Assembly (NCBI RefSeq): GCF_025336485.1
Contig: NZ_JAODAB010000029.1
Span: 1-64,000 of the forward strand
Direction: 5' to 3'
DNA: 64,000 nt
DNA from: Pseudomonas citri
GTDB taxonomy: Bacteria > Pseudomonadota > Gammaproteobacteria > Pseudomonadales > Pseudomonadaceae
Part shown: piece by piece, positions 45,035 through 54,004 of the stretch
Layout: every line of letters begins with the position of its first letter
How positions within the stretch are numbered: position 1 is the stretch's first letter
Made by a program: the position numbers and the translations under genes
The notes under the pieces: generated by a model
The model's input: the letters and a program-made list of their open reading frames with translations, nothing else
What the model was told of the DNA's origin: nothing
Database searches by the model: none

Positions 45035-45268
45035 TGAAGAACCTTTGCACGAGCGTTCCCGACAACGAGGACTGGCTGCATAACAGGGCAAGTCATAACA
45101 ACTAGGCCACTTGCGCACAACTTGAGTGCAATTATTTAGCCACTCGGAACTTTGTATGCCTGTACCCGGCATTGTCGCGCCTGCGCGCCACACTTCCGAG
45201 TGCACTATGACCGCTGAAAAGACTATTAACTCCGGCCATTTAATGGCGTAAAAACAGAGGTAAATGCG

Positions 45269-46585
45269 ATGCGCATTAGCATATTTGGTTTGGGTTACGT
45301 CGGTGCAGTATGTGCCGGTTGCCTGTCTGCACGGGGCCATGACGTAGTTGGCGTAGATGTCGCCAAAGACAAGATCGACATGATCAACGCCGGTAAATCG
45401 CCGATCGTTGAACCGGGTCTGGGTGAGCTGTTGGCGCAAGGCATTGAAACAGGCCGGCTGCGTGGCACCACCAACTTCGCCGAAGCGATCCGCGATACCG
45501 ACCTGTCGATGATTTGTGTCGGTACACCGAGCAAAAAGAACGGTGACCTGGAACTGAATTACATCGAAGCAGTATGCCGCGAGATCGGTTATGTCCTGCG
45601 CGACAAGACCACCCGCCACACCATCGTGGTTCGCAGTACCGTACTGCCGGGCACCGTGGCGAACGTGGTCATCCCGATCCTGGAAGACTGCTCCGGCAAG
45701 AAAGCCGGCGTCGACTTCGGTGTTGCCGTCAACCCTGAGTTCCTGCGCGAAAGCACCGCGATCAAGGACTACGACCAGCCGCCAATGACCGTGATCGGTG
45801 AGCTGGACAAAGCCTCCGGCGACGTCCTGCAATCGCTGTACGAAGAACTCGATGCGCCGATCATCCGCAAGGACATCGCCGTCGCCGAGATGATCAAGTA
45901 CACCTGCAACGTCTGGCACGCCACCAAGGTGACCTTCGCCAACGAGATCGGCAACATCGCCAAGGCGGTCGGCGTCGACGGTCGCGAAGTGATGGACGTG
46001 GTCTGCCAGGACAAGGCCCTGAACCTGTCCCAGTACTACATGCGCCCTGGCTTCGCCTTCGGCGGCTCGTGCCTGCCCAAGGACGTTCGCGCCCTGACCT
46101 ACCGCGCCGGTTCCCTGGACGTGGAAGCGCCACTGCTCAACTCGCTGATGCGCAGTAACGAATCGCAAGTGCAGAACGCCTTCAACATCGTCTCCAGCCA
46201 CGAGAAGCGCAAAGTCGCCCTGCTGGGCCTGAGCTTCAAGGCCGGCACTGACGACCTGCGTGAAAGCCCGCTGGTGGAACTGGCGGAAATGCTGATCGGC
46301 AAGGGTTACGACCTGCGCATCTACGACCGCAACGTCGAATACGCCCGTGTCCACGGCGCGAACAAGGACTACATCGAGTCGAAGATTCCTCACGTCTCGT
46401 CGTTGCTCAACTCGGACTTCGACGCGGTGGTCGACAACTCCGACATCATCATCCTCGGCAACCGCGACGAGCAGTTCCGCGCACTGACCGAGAACGTACC
46501 GGAAGGCAAGCAGGTCATCGACCTGGTCGGCTTCATGTCCAAGGCCACTTCCCCAAGCGGCCGGACCGAAGGCATCTGCTGGTAA
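45269..46585 (+). CDS. algD: GDP-mannose 6-dehydrogenase
   Basis: Committed step of alginate synthesis: oxidises GDP-mannose to GDP-mannuronate with two NAD+. The 438-residue protein has the N-terminal NAD-binding GLGYVGAVCAG, the central dimer region, and catalytic Cys268 in GGSCLPKD, the same number as in P. aeruginosa AlgD. ATG at 45269 with GAGG about 8 bases upstream. First gene of the 12-gene alginate operon; a stable hairpin separates it from alg8. Confidence 0.98.
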   Translation: MRISIFGLGYVGAVCAGCLSARGHDVVGVDVAKDKIDMINAGKSPIVEPGLGELLAQGIETGRLRGTTNFAEAIRDTDLSMICVGTPSKKNGDLELNYIEAVCREIGYVLRDKTTRHTIVVRSTVLPGTVANVVIPILEDCSGKKAGVDFGVAVNPEFLRESTAIKDYDQPPMTVIGELDKASGDVLQSLYEELDAPIIRKDIAVAEMIKYTCNVWHATKVTFANEIGNIAKAVGVDGREVMDVVCQDKALNLSQYYMRPGFAFGGSCLPKDVRALTYRAGSLDVEAPLLNSLMRSNESQVQNAFNIVSSHEKRKVALLGLSFKAGTDDLRESPLVELAEMLIGKGYDLRIYDRNVEYARVHGANKDYIESKIPHVSSLLNSDFDAVVDNSDIIILGNRDEQFRALTENVPEGKQVIDLVGFMSKATSPSGRTEGICW

Positions 46586-46592
46586 GGCAGCC

Positions 46593-46663
46593 GCAAGCTT
46601 CAGGCACCAAGCCCGGGCGAATGCACATTCGCCTGGGCTTGAAGCTTGGAGCTTGAAGCTTGC
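46593..46663 (+). repeat. Long hairpin between algD and alg8
   Basis: Outer arms GCAAGCTTCA (46593-46602) and TGAAGCTTGC (46654-46663); inner 15-base arms 46609-46623 and 46626-46640 pair with one mismatch around a 2-base loop. It starts 7 bases after algD. It contains three AAGCTT boxes. It could stop or slow transcription or set RNA decay between algD and the rest of the operon. Confidence 0.8.
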
Positions 46664-46685
46664 AACTGACTTTAGGGTACCGATT

Positions 46686-48167
46686 ATGCACAGGCTAAAG
46701 CACGGCCTGCTCCAGGCCGCCGGTTGGCTGTTTTACTTGAGTTTATTGATGGGCATCGCCATGGCGCTGCCCACGTCCACGTTCGACTCCGAATCCAAGG
46801 ATTTCATCTTCCTGATCGGTGCCGTGGGCATTTGGCGTTATTCCATGGGCGCGACGCATTTCGTGCGTGGAATGATCTTCCTGTACATCGTCTACCCGCA
46901 CCTGCGTCGCAAGATTCGCAAAATGGGCAAGGCCGCGGACCCGTCCCACGTGTACCTGATGGTCACCAGTTTCCGGATCGACGCGCTGACCACCGCCCAG
47001 GTCTATGGCTCGGTGATTCGCGAGGCGATCGAATGCGGGCTGCCCACCACCGTGGTCTGCTCCATCGTGGAAATGTCCGACGAACTGCTGATCAAGAGCC
47101 TCTGGGCTCGCCAGAACCCGCCAGCGCGGGTCAAGCTGGACTTCGTGCGCATTCCCGGTACCGGCAAGCGTGACGGGCTGGCCTTCGGCTTCCGCGCCAT
47201 CTCCCGCCACCTGCCGGATGACCGCGCCGTGGTGGCCGTGATCGATGGCGACACCGTGCTCGCCGAAGGCGTCGTGCGCAAGACCGTGCCGTGGTTCCAC
47301 CTGTTCGGCAATGTCGGCGGCCTGACCACCAACGAGTTCTGCGAAGTGCGCGGCGGCTACATCATGAGCGAATGGCACAAGCTGCGTTTCGCCCAGCGTC
47401 ACATCAACATGTGCTCCATGGCCCTGTCCAAGCGCGTGCTGACCATGACCGGGCGCATGTCGGTGTTCCGTGCCACCGTGGTGACCAACCCCGAATTCAT
47501 CGCCGACGTGGAAAGCGACTCGCTGCAACACTGGCGCCTGGGCCGCTTCAAGTTCCTGACCGGCGATGACAAATCGAGCTGGTTCAGCCTGATGCGCCTG
47601 GGCTACGACACGTTCTACGTGCCCGATGCGGCGATCCTGACGGTCGAGCATCCGCCGGAAAAGAGTTTCATCAAGGCCAGTCGCAAACTGATGTTCCGCT
47701 GGTATGGCAACAACTTGCGGCAAAACTCCCGGGCCCTGGGCCTGGGTCTGCGCCGCCTGGGCCTGTTTACCTCGGTGGTGCTGTTCGACCAGCGCGTGTC
47801 GATGTGGACCTCGCTGCTGGGCCTGACCGTGGCACTGATCGCCAGCTTCAAGTACGGCACCGCGTTCATCCTGGCGTACCTGCTATGGATCGGTATTACC
47901 CGGTTCATCCTGACCTTGCTGCTGTCGTGCTCCGGCCACCGGATCGGCCCTGCCTACCCGGCGATTCTCTATTACAACCAGATCGTCGGCGCCCTGGTGA
48001 AGATCTACGTGTTCTTCCGCCTCGACCAACAGTCCTGGACGCGCCAACCCACTTCTCTGTCTCGTGATCTCGCCAGCTTTCAACGTTGGTTCAACACATG
48101 GTCGTCTCGGACCATGACCTTCTCCGCCGGCAGCATTTTTGTTGCCGTGCTGCTGATGATGGTCTGA
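46686..48167 (+). CDS. alg8: Alginate polymerase glycosyltransferase Alg8
   Basis: Inner-membrane GT2 family transferase that polymerises mannuronate from GDP-mannuronate. The 493-residue protein has N-terminal helices (about 10-30, 37-58), a cytosolic catalytic region with VIDGDTVL (DxD type), ESDSLQHWRLGRFKFLTGDD (the ED and Q..RW-like region), and three or four C-terminal helices. ATG at 46686; upstream in-frame residues are not conserved. Works with Alg44. Confidence 0.96.
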   Translation: MHRLKHGLLQAAGWLFYLSLLMGIAMALPTSTFDSESKDFIFLIGAVGIWRYSMGATHFVRGMIFLYIVYPHLRRKIRKMGKAADPSHVYLMVTSFRIDALTTAQVYGSVIREAIECGLPTTVVCSIVEMSDELLIKSLWARQNPPARVKLDFVRIPGTGKRDGLAFGFRAISRHLPDDRAVVAVIDGDTVLAEGVVRKTVPWFHLFGNVGGLTTNEFCEVRGGYIMSEWHKLRFAQRHINMCSMALSKRVLTMTGRMSVFRATVVTNPEFIADVESDSLQHWRLGRFKFLTGDDKSSWFSLMRLGYDTFYVPDAAILTVEHPPEKSFIKASRKLMFRWYGNNLRQNSRALGLGLRRLGLFTSVVLFDQRVSMWTSLLGLTVALIASFKYGTAFILAYLLWIGITRFILTLLLSCSGHRIGPAYPAILYYNQIVGALVKIYVFFRLDQQSWTRQPTSLSRDLASFQRWFNTWSSRTMTFSAGSIFVAVLLMMV

Positions 48168-48202
48168 CCGGACTTGAATGAATTAACCAGGAAATCGCCC
48201 CT

Positions 48203-49372
48203 ATGAATACCGCCGTGAATGTCAACGTAGTGCATGAATCCGAAGCCCAGCGCCAACACGCCCGAGTGAAAATCCCGGCCAAGTTGCGTTTCTTCGGCCC
48301 CGACCGGACGCCCATGGAAGTCAAGGTCCTGGACCTGTCCGCCGGTGGCCTGAGCTTCAATGCCGGTCAACTGCCCCTCAAGGTCGGCGAGGCCTACAAG
48401 GGTCGCCTGCAATTCGTCATCGACAACCTGGGCCTGGCCATGGACGTGGAACTGCAGATCCGCTCCCACGACCGCCAGACCGGCCGCACCGGCTGCCAGT
48501 TCCAGAACCTGGAACCACGGGACATCTCGACACTGCGCCACATCATCACCTCGCACCTGGCCGGCGACATCGTCGGCGTTGGCGATGTGCTGGCGACCCT
48601 GCAACGCGACAACTTCACCAAGGCGCGCAAGCAAAAAGACGAAAGCGGTGGCATGAGCGCCTTTGGCCGCCTGCGGGCCGTGACCTTCAGCCTGGGTGTG
48701 TTCGTCGTTGGCCTGACGGCGTTCGGCTTCGTTTTCAAGTCGGTGTACGGCATGTACTTCGTCAGCCACGCCCAGGCGGGCCTGGTGAACGTACCGGGCA
48801 TGGCCATCACCATGCCTCGCGACGGCACCGTGCAAAGCCTGGTCAAGGCTGACGGCGTAGCCGCCAAGGGCGCCCCGCTGGCCACGTTCAGCACCAGCAT
48901 GCTCGACGTGCTCAAGGGCCACCTGGACGACAACCAACTGCAACCGGCCAAGGTCGAGGAATTGTTCGGCAAGCAGATGACCGGCACCCTGACTTCCCCG
49001 TGCGACTGCATCGTGGCCCAGCAACTGGTGTCCAACGGTCAGTACGCCAGCAAGGGCGACACGATCTTCCAACTGGTCCCACGGGGCACCGAAGCCAACA
49101 TCGAGGCACGCTTCTCCTATCGCCAGTTCGGCGACGTGCGCCCAGGCACTGCGGTCAGCTTCCAGGTGGCCGGCGAAGACGTCACCCGTACCGGCAAGAT
49201 CGTCAGCAGCACCAGTCTGAAAAGTGAAGACCTGTCCTCCGATATCCGTGTGCTGATCAAGCCTGACGAACCCCTGGACAGCTCGCTGGCCGGCCGTCCG
49301 GCAGAAGTTCACAGCGACCGGGGCCCGAACCTGGGCTGGCTGATCGACAAAGCCATGGCCGTCGGTATTTAA
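48203..49372 (+). CDS. alg44: Alginate co-polymerase Alg44 (PilZ c-di-GMP receptor)
   Basis: Activates Alg8 when bound to cyclic di-GMP. The 389-residue protein has an N-terminal PilZ domain with Arg17, Arg21, Asp44 and Ser46 (QRQHAR and LDLSAGG), the positions required for c-di-GMP binding in P. aeruginosa; one membrane helix (about 155-178, LRAVTFSLGVFVVGLTAFGF); and a periplasmic HlyD-like adaptor domain (about 190-385). All ligand residues are intact, so the operon should be c-di-GMP responsive. Confidence 0.97.
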   Translation: MNTAVNVNVVHESEAQRQHARVKIPAKLRFFGPDRTPMEVKVLDLSAGGLSFNAGQLPLKVGEAYKGRLQFVIDNLGLAMDVELQIRSHDRQTGRTGCQFQNLEPRDISTLRHIITSHLAGDIVGVGDVLATLQRDNFTKARKQKDESGGMSAFGRLRAVTFSLGVFVVGLTAFGFVFKSVYGMYFVSHAQAGLVNVPGMAITMPRDGTVQSLVKADGVAAKGAPLATFSTSMLDVLKGHLDDNQLQPAKVEELFGKQMTGTLTSPCDCIVAQQLVSNGQYASKGDTIFQLVPRGTEANIEARFSYRQFGDVRPGTAVSFQVAGEDVTRTGKIVSSTSLKSEDLSSDIRVLIKPDEPLDSSLAGRPAEVHSDRGPNLGWLIDKAMAVGI

Positions 49373-49381
49373 GTCGAGGAT

Positions 49382-50887
49382 ATGCCCGTGACCATTATAA
49401 AAATCCTGAACACCCCACAGACCCTGTGGGAGCGACGGTTCGGCGACCCGAATTGCTCGCGAAAGGATCAACGCGGTCAGGATGATTTGCCGCAAGCGCG
49501 TTCCCACCTGGGAACATTCTGTGCCCTGGCATTGGCCGTCAGCCTGGCCGGTTGCGCCGGGCTGCCCGACCAACGCCTGGCCAACGAAGCCCTCAAGCGC
49601 GGCGACACGGCGCTGGCGCAGCAGAACTATCAGCGACTGGCAGACCTGGGCTACAGCGAGGCCCAGGTGGGCCTGGCTGACATCCAGGTGGACAGCCATG
49701 ATCCCGAGCAGATGAAGAAAGCCGAGGCGACGTATCGCGCCGCGGCCGACATCTCGCCACGGGCCCAGGCGCGCCTGGGTCGCCTGCTGGTGGCCAAGCC
49801 AGGCTCCACCGAAGCGGAAAAGCACGAAGCCGAAGGTCTGTTGAAGAAAGCCTTCGCCAACGGTGAAGGCAATACCCTCATCCCGCTGGCGATGCTGTAC
49901 CTGCAATACCCCCACAGCTTCCCGAACGTCAACGCCCAGCAGCAGATCAGCCAATGGCGCAGCGCCGGCTACCCGGAAGCGGGCCTGGCGCAGATCCTGC
50001 TCTATCGCACCCAGGGCACCTACGACCAGCACCTGGACGAAGTGGAAAAAGTCTGCAAGGCGGCACTGGCCACCACGGACATCTGCTATGTCGAACTGGC
50101 CACGGTCTATCAGAAACGCGGCCAACCGGAACAGCAGGCTGAACTGCTCAAGCAGATGCAGGCCGGTCATGCCCGCGGTGTCGTGTCCGCCCAACGGGTC
50201 GACAGCGTCGCTCGCGTCCTGGCCGACTCCAGTCTGGGCAAGACCGATGAAAAAACCGCGCAGTCGCTGCTCGAAGGCATCGCTCCCGGCTACCCCGCTG
50301 CCTGGGTCAGCCTGGCGCAACTGCTCTACGACTTCCCCGAACTGGGCGACGTCGACAAGATGATGCAATACCTGGAGAACGGTCGCGCCGCCGACCAGCC
50401 GCGTGCCGAGCTGCTGCTGGGCAAGCTGTACTACGAAGGCAAGTGGGTGCCGGCCGACGCCAAGGTCGCCGAAGCGCACTTCCAGAAAGCCGTTGGCCGC
50501 GAAGTGGCCGCCGACTACTACCTCGGCCAGATCTACCGCCGCGGTTACCTGGGCCAGGTGTACTCGCAAAAAGCCCTGGACCACCTGCTCAAGGCCGCCC
50601 GCAACGGCCAGAACAGTGCCGACTACGCCATTGCCCAGCTGTTCTCCCAGGGCAAGGGCACCAAGCCCAACCCGGTCTACGCCTACGTGTTCAGCCAGTT
50701 GGCCAAGGTCCAGAACACCCCGCAAGCGAACGAGCTTGCCCAGACCCTCGAAACACAACTACCGCCGCAGCAGCTTGCCCAAGCCCAACGCCTGCTACAA
50801 CAAGAGCAGGCCATTCGTGGCGCCATGAGCCCCGATACGCTGGAACTGCAAGCCCTGAAAGAAGATGACGGCGAGGAACAACTATGA
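49382..50887 (+). CDS. algK: Alginate export lipoprotein AlgK
   Basis: Outer-membrane lipoprotein scaffold of TPR/Sel1-like repeats that helps AlgE insertion and links export partners. Up to 501 residues: the lipobox LAGC puts the lipidated Cys at 58, unusually far in; AlgK usually has a signal of about 27 residues. Codons 15-28 are encoded by a REP-like palindrome (49424-49466), so about 30 residues seem inserted in frame. GAGG lies 8 bases before the GTG at codon 3 and 2 before the ATG; a TTG at codon 36 (AGGA 4 bases upstream) would give a normal-length signal. The mature part has many repeats with A..LGxxY motifs and ends LKEDDGEEQL. Overlaps algE by 4 bases. Confidence 0.93.
   Translation: MPVTIIKILNTPQTLWERRFGDPNCSRKDQRGQDDLPQARSHLGTFCALALAVSLAGCAGLPDQRLANEALKRGDTALAQQNYQRLADLGYSEAQVGLADIQVDSHDPEQMKKAEATYRAAADISPRAQARLGRLLVAKPGSTEAEKHEAEGLLKKAFANGEGNTLIPLAMLYLQYPHSFPNVNAQQQISQWRSAGYPEAGLAQILLYRTQGTYDQHLDEVEKVCKAALATTDICYVELATVYQKRGQPEQQAELLKQMQAGHARGVVSAQRVDSVARVLADSSLGKTDEKTAQSLLEGIAPGYPAAWVSLAQLLYDFPELGDVDKMMQYLENGRAADQPRAELLLGKLYYEGKWVPADAKVAEAHFQKAVGREVAADYYLGQIYRRGYLGQVYSQKALDHLLKAARNGQNSADYAIAQLFSQGKGTKPNPVYAYVFSQLAKVQNTPQANELAQTLETQLPPQQLAQAQRLLQQEQAIRGAMSPDTLELQALKEDDGEEQL
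49424..49466. repeat. REP-like palindrome inside the algK 5' coding region
   Basis: ctgtgggagcGACGGTTCG then GCGACCCGAATTgctcgcgaaagg. It has the REP outer text (tgtgggagc / gctcgcga) and an inner CGACGGTTCG/GGCGACCCGA-type core. It is in frame and adds charged residues (WERRFGDPNCSRKD) before the signal sequence. All other REP copies in the window are intergenic or at gene ends. Confidence 0.8.
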
Positions 50888-52377
50888 AGCCCTTGAAGCT
50901 CAATCCTTTTGTAAAGGCCGGTATTGGCCTGTCGTTTGCCCTGCTGTGGTCTTGCCCGACCTTGGCGGCACTGACCGAAAGCAAGAATTTCGGCCTGGAA
51001 GTGAAGATCACCGGCCAGTCCGAAGATGACCGCGACCTCGGCACCCAGAGCGGTGGCGACGTCAACGGCGTCGGCCTGGACCTGCGTCCCTGGATCTATG
51101 GCGAAAGCGGCAACTGGAGCGCCTACGCCATGGCCCAGGCCGTGACCTCCACCGACGTCATCGAGACGGACACCCTGCAACAGTCCGATGGCAGCACCCA
51201 GCAAACCGACAGCGGCGACCGCGAAGCCAAGAAAAACTACCTGGCCATGCGTGAATTCTGGATTGGCTACAGCGGCCTGACCCAGTACCCGGGCGAGCAG
51301 CTGAAATTCGGTCGCCAACGCCTGCGCAACGATGACGGCCAATGGCGCGACACCAACATCGAAGCCCTGAACTGGACCTTCGACACCACCTTGCTGCGGG
51401 CCAACCTCGGCGTCGCCGAACGGTTCAGCGAATACCGCACCGACCTCAAGGAGTTGTCGCCCAAGGACAAGGATCGCCTGCACGTCTACGGCGACGTGGG
51501 TTACCAATGGATGCCAGGCCAGTGGGCCAGCATCCGCGCCCACCACACCCATGATAACGGCAGCCTCGACTACCCGACCCCGGGCGAACCCACCGACACC
51601 CTGGACAAGACCCAGAACGGTGACATTTCCTGGCTGGGCCTGGAAGCCAACAGCGACGCCTACAACTGGCGCAACACCAACACCGTCAACTACTGGGCCA
51701 GTCTCACCGGCATGACCGGCGACAGCGACACCGTCAACCCGCTCAACGCCGACGGCACGCGTCCGGCGCAAGCCAAGCGCAGCGAAGACCTGAACGGCTG
51801 GGCCACTGACCTGGGTATCCGCCTGCGCCTGGACCCGCAATGGCAAGTCGGTGCGGCCTATGCCCGCGCCAGCGACGAGTACCAACAGAACGGCCTGCAA
51901 AGCAACCGTTCGAACTTCACCGGCACCCGTTCGCGCGTGCACCGTTTCGGCGAAGCGTTCCGTGGCGAAATGGCCAACACCCAGAGCGCCAGCCTGTTCG
52001 GTTCCTGGCAACTGCGTGACGAATACGATGCCAGCCTCGTGTACCACAAGTTCTGGCGCGTGGACGGCAACAAGCCCGTGGGCAGCAATGGCATCAACGC
52101 GGTGGAAAACAACACCGACGACGTGACCGGCGCGATCCTGTCCACCTCGACCCTGCCGCTGCGCGATGGCGACAAGGACCTGGGCCAGGAAGTCGACCTG
52201 GTGGTCACCAAGTACTTCAAGCAAGGCCTGTTGCCGGCGGCACTGAGCCAGTCCATCGATGAGCCGTCGGCGCTGGTGCGCTTTCGTGGCGGCGTGTTCA
52301 AGCCGGGCGACGCCTACGGCAAAGAGGTCGATTCGTACATGCATCGCGCCTTTGTCGACGTGATCTGGCGCTTCTGA
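50884..52377 (+). CDS. algE: Alginate outer-membrane porin AlgE
   Basis: 18-stranded outer-membrane beta-barrel that secretes alginate. The 497-residue protein has a signal peptide (MKPLKLNPFVKAGIGLSFAL.. cut after TLA, about residue 28), repeated amphipathic strands such as WSAYAMAQAV, FWIGYSGL, NYWASLTG, AAYARASDEY, and ends in Phe (VDVIWRF), the outer-membrane insertion signal. Overlaps algK by 4 bases (ATGA) and algG by one base. Confidence 0.96.
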   Translation: MKPLKLNPFVKAGIGLSFALLWSCPTLAALTESKNFGLEVKITGQSEDDRDLGTQSGGDVNGVGLDLRPWIYGESGNWSAYAMAQAVTSTDVIETDTLQQSDGSTQQTDSGDREAKKNYLAMREFWIGYSGLTQYPGEQLKFGRQRLRNDDGQWRDTNIEALNWTFDTTLLRANLGVAERFSEYRTDLKELSPKDKDRLHVYGDVGYQWMPGQWASIRAHHTHDNGSLDYPTPGEPTDTLDKTQNGDISWLGLEANSDAYNWRNTNTVNYWASLTGMTGDSDTVNPLNADGTRPAQAKRSEDLNGWATDLGIRLRLDPQWQVGAAYARASDEYQQNGLQSNRSNFTGTRSRVHRFGEAFRGEMANTQSASLFGSWQLRDEYDASLVYHKFWRVDGNKPVGSNGINAVENNTDDVTGAILSTSTLPLRDGDKDLGQEVDLVVTKYFKQGLLPAALSQSIDEPSALVRFRGGVFKPGDAYGKEVDSYMHRAFVDVIWRF

Positions 52378-52403
52378 TGCAAATGGCCATGGGAGTGCCC
52401 GAA

Positions 52404-53993
52404 ATGAACCGCTACCTCAGGAACAGCCAGGCGATGAAAGGTTCGCTCAGCCTGTTGGTCGCAGCCATGCTGCTGGCCGGCTCGCCGGCGTTCGCCAACG
52501 TTGAACCGGCGGTCAAGCCGGGCAACGTGGTCAAGGAACTGCAACGCGCCAAGACCTACACCGTCAACAGTGCGCCGACCGCGCCACTGGAGCTGGCCAA
52601 GCCCACCCTGCCCGACCTCAAAGGCTTCACCGCCGAAGCGGCCGCGGCAAAAATCGTCCGCGCCAAACCCGGCAAGACCAGCGTGCGCCGGATGATGCAG
52701 GAAAACGCCCTGAAGGACTTCATCGGCGGCGACAACAAGATGGCCGAGTGGGTGGTGCGCCAGCACGGTATCCCACAGGCCATCTTCGTCGACGATGGCT
52801 ACATGAACTTCAAGGACCTGGCCAAGAAACAGCCCAAGTACATCATCGAAACTTCGCCAGGCGTCTACCTGGCGAAGATCCCGATCGTGGTCGGCCAGAA
52901 AGGCATCCTGGAAATCGACAAACAGACCCAGGAACTGCGCTTGTCCCAGGAAGGTGGCTCGTTCCTGGTCAACGACGGCCAGTTGTTCATCCGGGACACC
53001 AAGGTCACCGGTTGGCGCGAGAAGGACAATGGCCCGGCCACGTTCCGCTCGCCCAAGGAGTTCCGTCCGTTCCTGCTGTCCTGGGGCGGCACCGAAACCT
53101 ACATCGTCAATACCAAGATGGCCAGCTTCGGCTACTCCAACAGTAAGTCGTACGGGGTGAGTATTTCCCAGTACACGCCGAACATGGCCAAGGTCCTCAA
53201 GCGCCCGGAACCAACCGGCTGGATCATCGGTTCCGAGTTCTCGGACATGTGGTACGGCTTCTACTGCTACGAAACCCGCGACTTCGTGGTCAAGAGCAAC
53301 ACCTACAAAGACAACATCGTCTACGGCATCGACCCCCACGACCGTTCCCATCGGCTGGTCATCGCCGACAACACCGTCTACGGGACCAAGAAAAAGCACG
53401 GGATCATTATTTCCCGTGAGGTCAACGACAGCTTCATTTTCAACAACCGCAGCTACGACAACAAACTCTCGGGCCTGGTGATCGACCGGAACAGCGTGAA
53501 CAACATCATCGCCTACAACGAGATCTACAAGAACCACACCGACGGCATCACGCTCTATGAGAGTGCGGACAACCTGCTGTGGGACAACAAGGTGATCAGC
53601 AACCAGCGCCACGGCATCCGGATTCGTAACAGCGTGAACATTCGCCTTTACGAAAACGTGTCCATGGCCAACGGCCTGACCGGTATCTACGGCCACATCA
53701 AGGACCTGTCCGACACCGACCGCGACATCAAGCTCGACCCGTTCGACGCCGAGGTCTCGCTGATCGTCGTGGGTGGTGAACTGGCTGCCAACGGCAGTGG
53801 TCCGCTGTCCATCGACTCGCCGTTGAGCGTCGAGCTGTACCGCGTGTCCATGCTCGCGCCGACCAAAACCAGTGGCATCAGCTTCACGGGAATCCTGGGC
53901 GAACGCCAGGACGAAATTCTCGACCTGCTGGTGCGCCAGCAGAAAGCCGTGCTGATCGACCCCGTCGAACGCCAGACCGAAATGCGGGACTGA
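52404..53993 (+). CDS. algG: Poly(beta-D-mannuronate) C5-epimerase AlgG
   Basis: Periplasmic enzyme converting mannuronate to guluronate in the polymer and part of the export scaffold. The 529-residue protein has a signal peptide (MNRYLRNSQAMKGSLSLLVA.. cut after AFA), and a right-handed beta-helix with carbohydrate-binding/sugar hydrolysis (CASH) repeats (SFIFNNRSYDNKLSGLVIDRNS, NIIAYNEIYKNHTDGITLYES). The catalytic DPHD motif is at 310-313 in YGIDPHDRSH. I use the ATG at 52404 because GGGAG lies 8 bases upstream; the first ATG at 52377 overlaps the algE stop and has no site. Confidence 0.95.
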   Translation: MNRYLRNSQAMKGSLSLLVAAMLLAGSPAFANVEPAVKPGNVVKELQRAKTYTVNSAPTAPLELAKPTLPDLKGFTAEAAAAKIVRAKPGKTSVRRMMQENALKDFIGGDNKMAEWVVRQHGIPQAIFVDDGYMNFKDLAKKQPKYIIETSPGVYLAKIPIVVGQKGILEIDKQTQELRLSQEGGSFLVNDGQLFIRDTKVTGWREKDNGPATFRSPKEFRPFLLSWGGTETYIVNTKMASFGYSNSKSYGVSISQYTPNMAKVLKRPEPTGWIIGSEFSDMWYGFYCYETRDFVVKSNTYKDNIVYGIDPHDRSHRLVIADNTVYGTKKKHGIIISREVNDSFIFNNRSYDNKLSGLVIDRNSVNNIIAYNEIYKNHTDGITLYESADNLLWDNKVISNQRHGIRIRNSVNIRLYENVSMANGLTGIYGHIKDLSDTDRDIKLDPFDAEVSLIVVGGELAANGSGPLSIDSPLSVELYRVSMLAPTKTSGISFTGILGERQDEILDLLVRQQKAVLIDPVERQTEMRD

Positions 53994-54004
53994 GGATGAC
54001 CTTT

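Larger units (their letters stand above)
44459..45268 (+). promoter_or_regulatory. Upstream regulatory region and leader of the alginate operon
   Basis: This 810-base AT-richer gap holds no credible gene. From left: a GC hairpin after yaaA (about 44476-44490); GCGTTTGTC at 44505-44513, similar to AlgR-binding text; four AGTGGCA/AGTGCCA copies (44613-44725); two TTTCGAAA-like tracts (about 44736-44755); an AlgU-type -35 at 44878; and a leader of about 360 bases with two strong inverted repeats. A frame starting GTG near 44616 lacks coding character. Confidence 0.65.

Noticed and set aside
45147..45152. Second GAACTT as an AlgU promoter closer to algD
   Set aside because: No TCTGA-like -10 at 16-17 bases; the copy at 44878 fits position and -10 better.
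48080..50758. 892-codon open frame antisense to alg44 and algK
   Set aside because: It spans two known genes and the gap between them; no conserved domain text.
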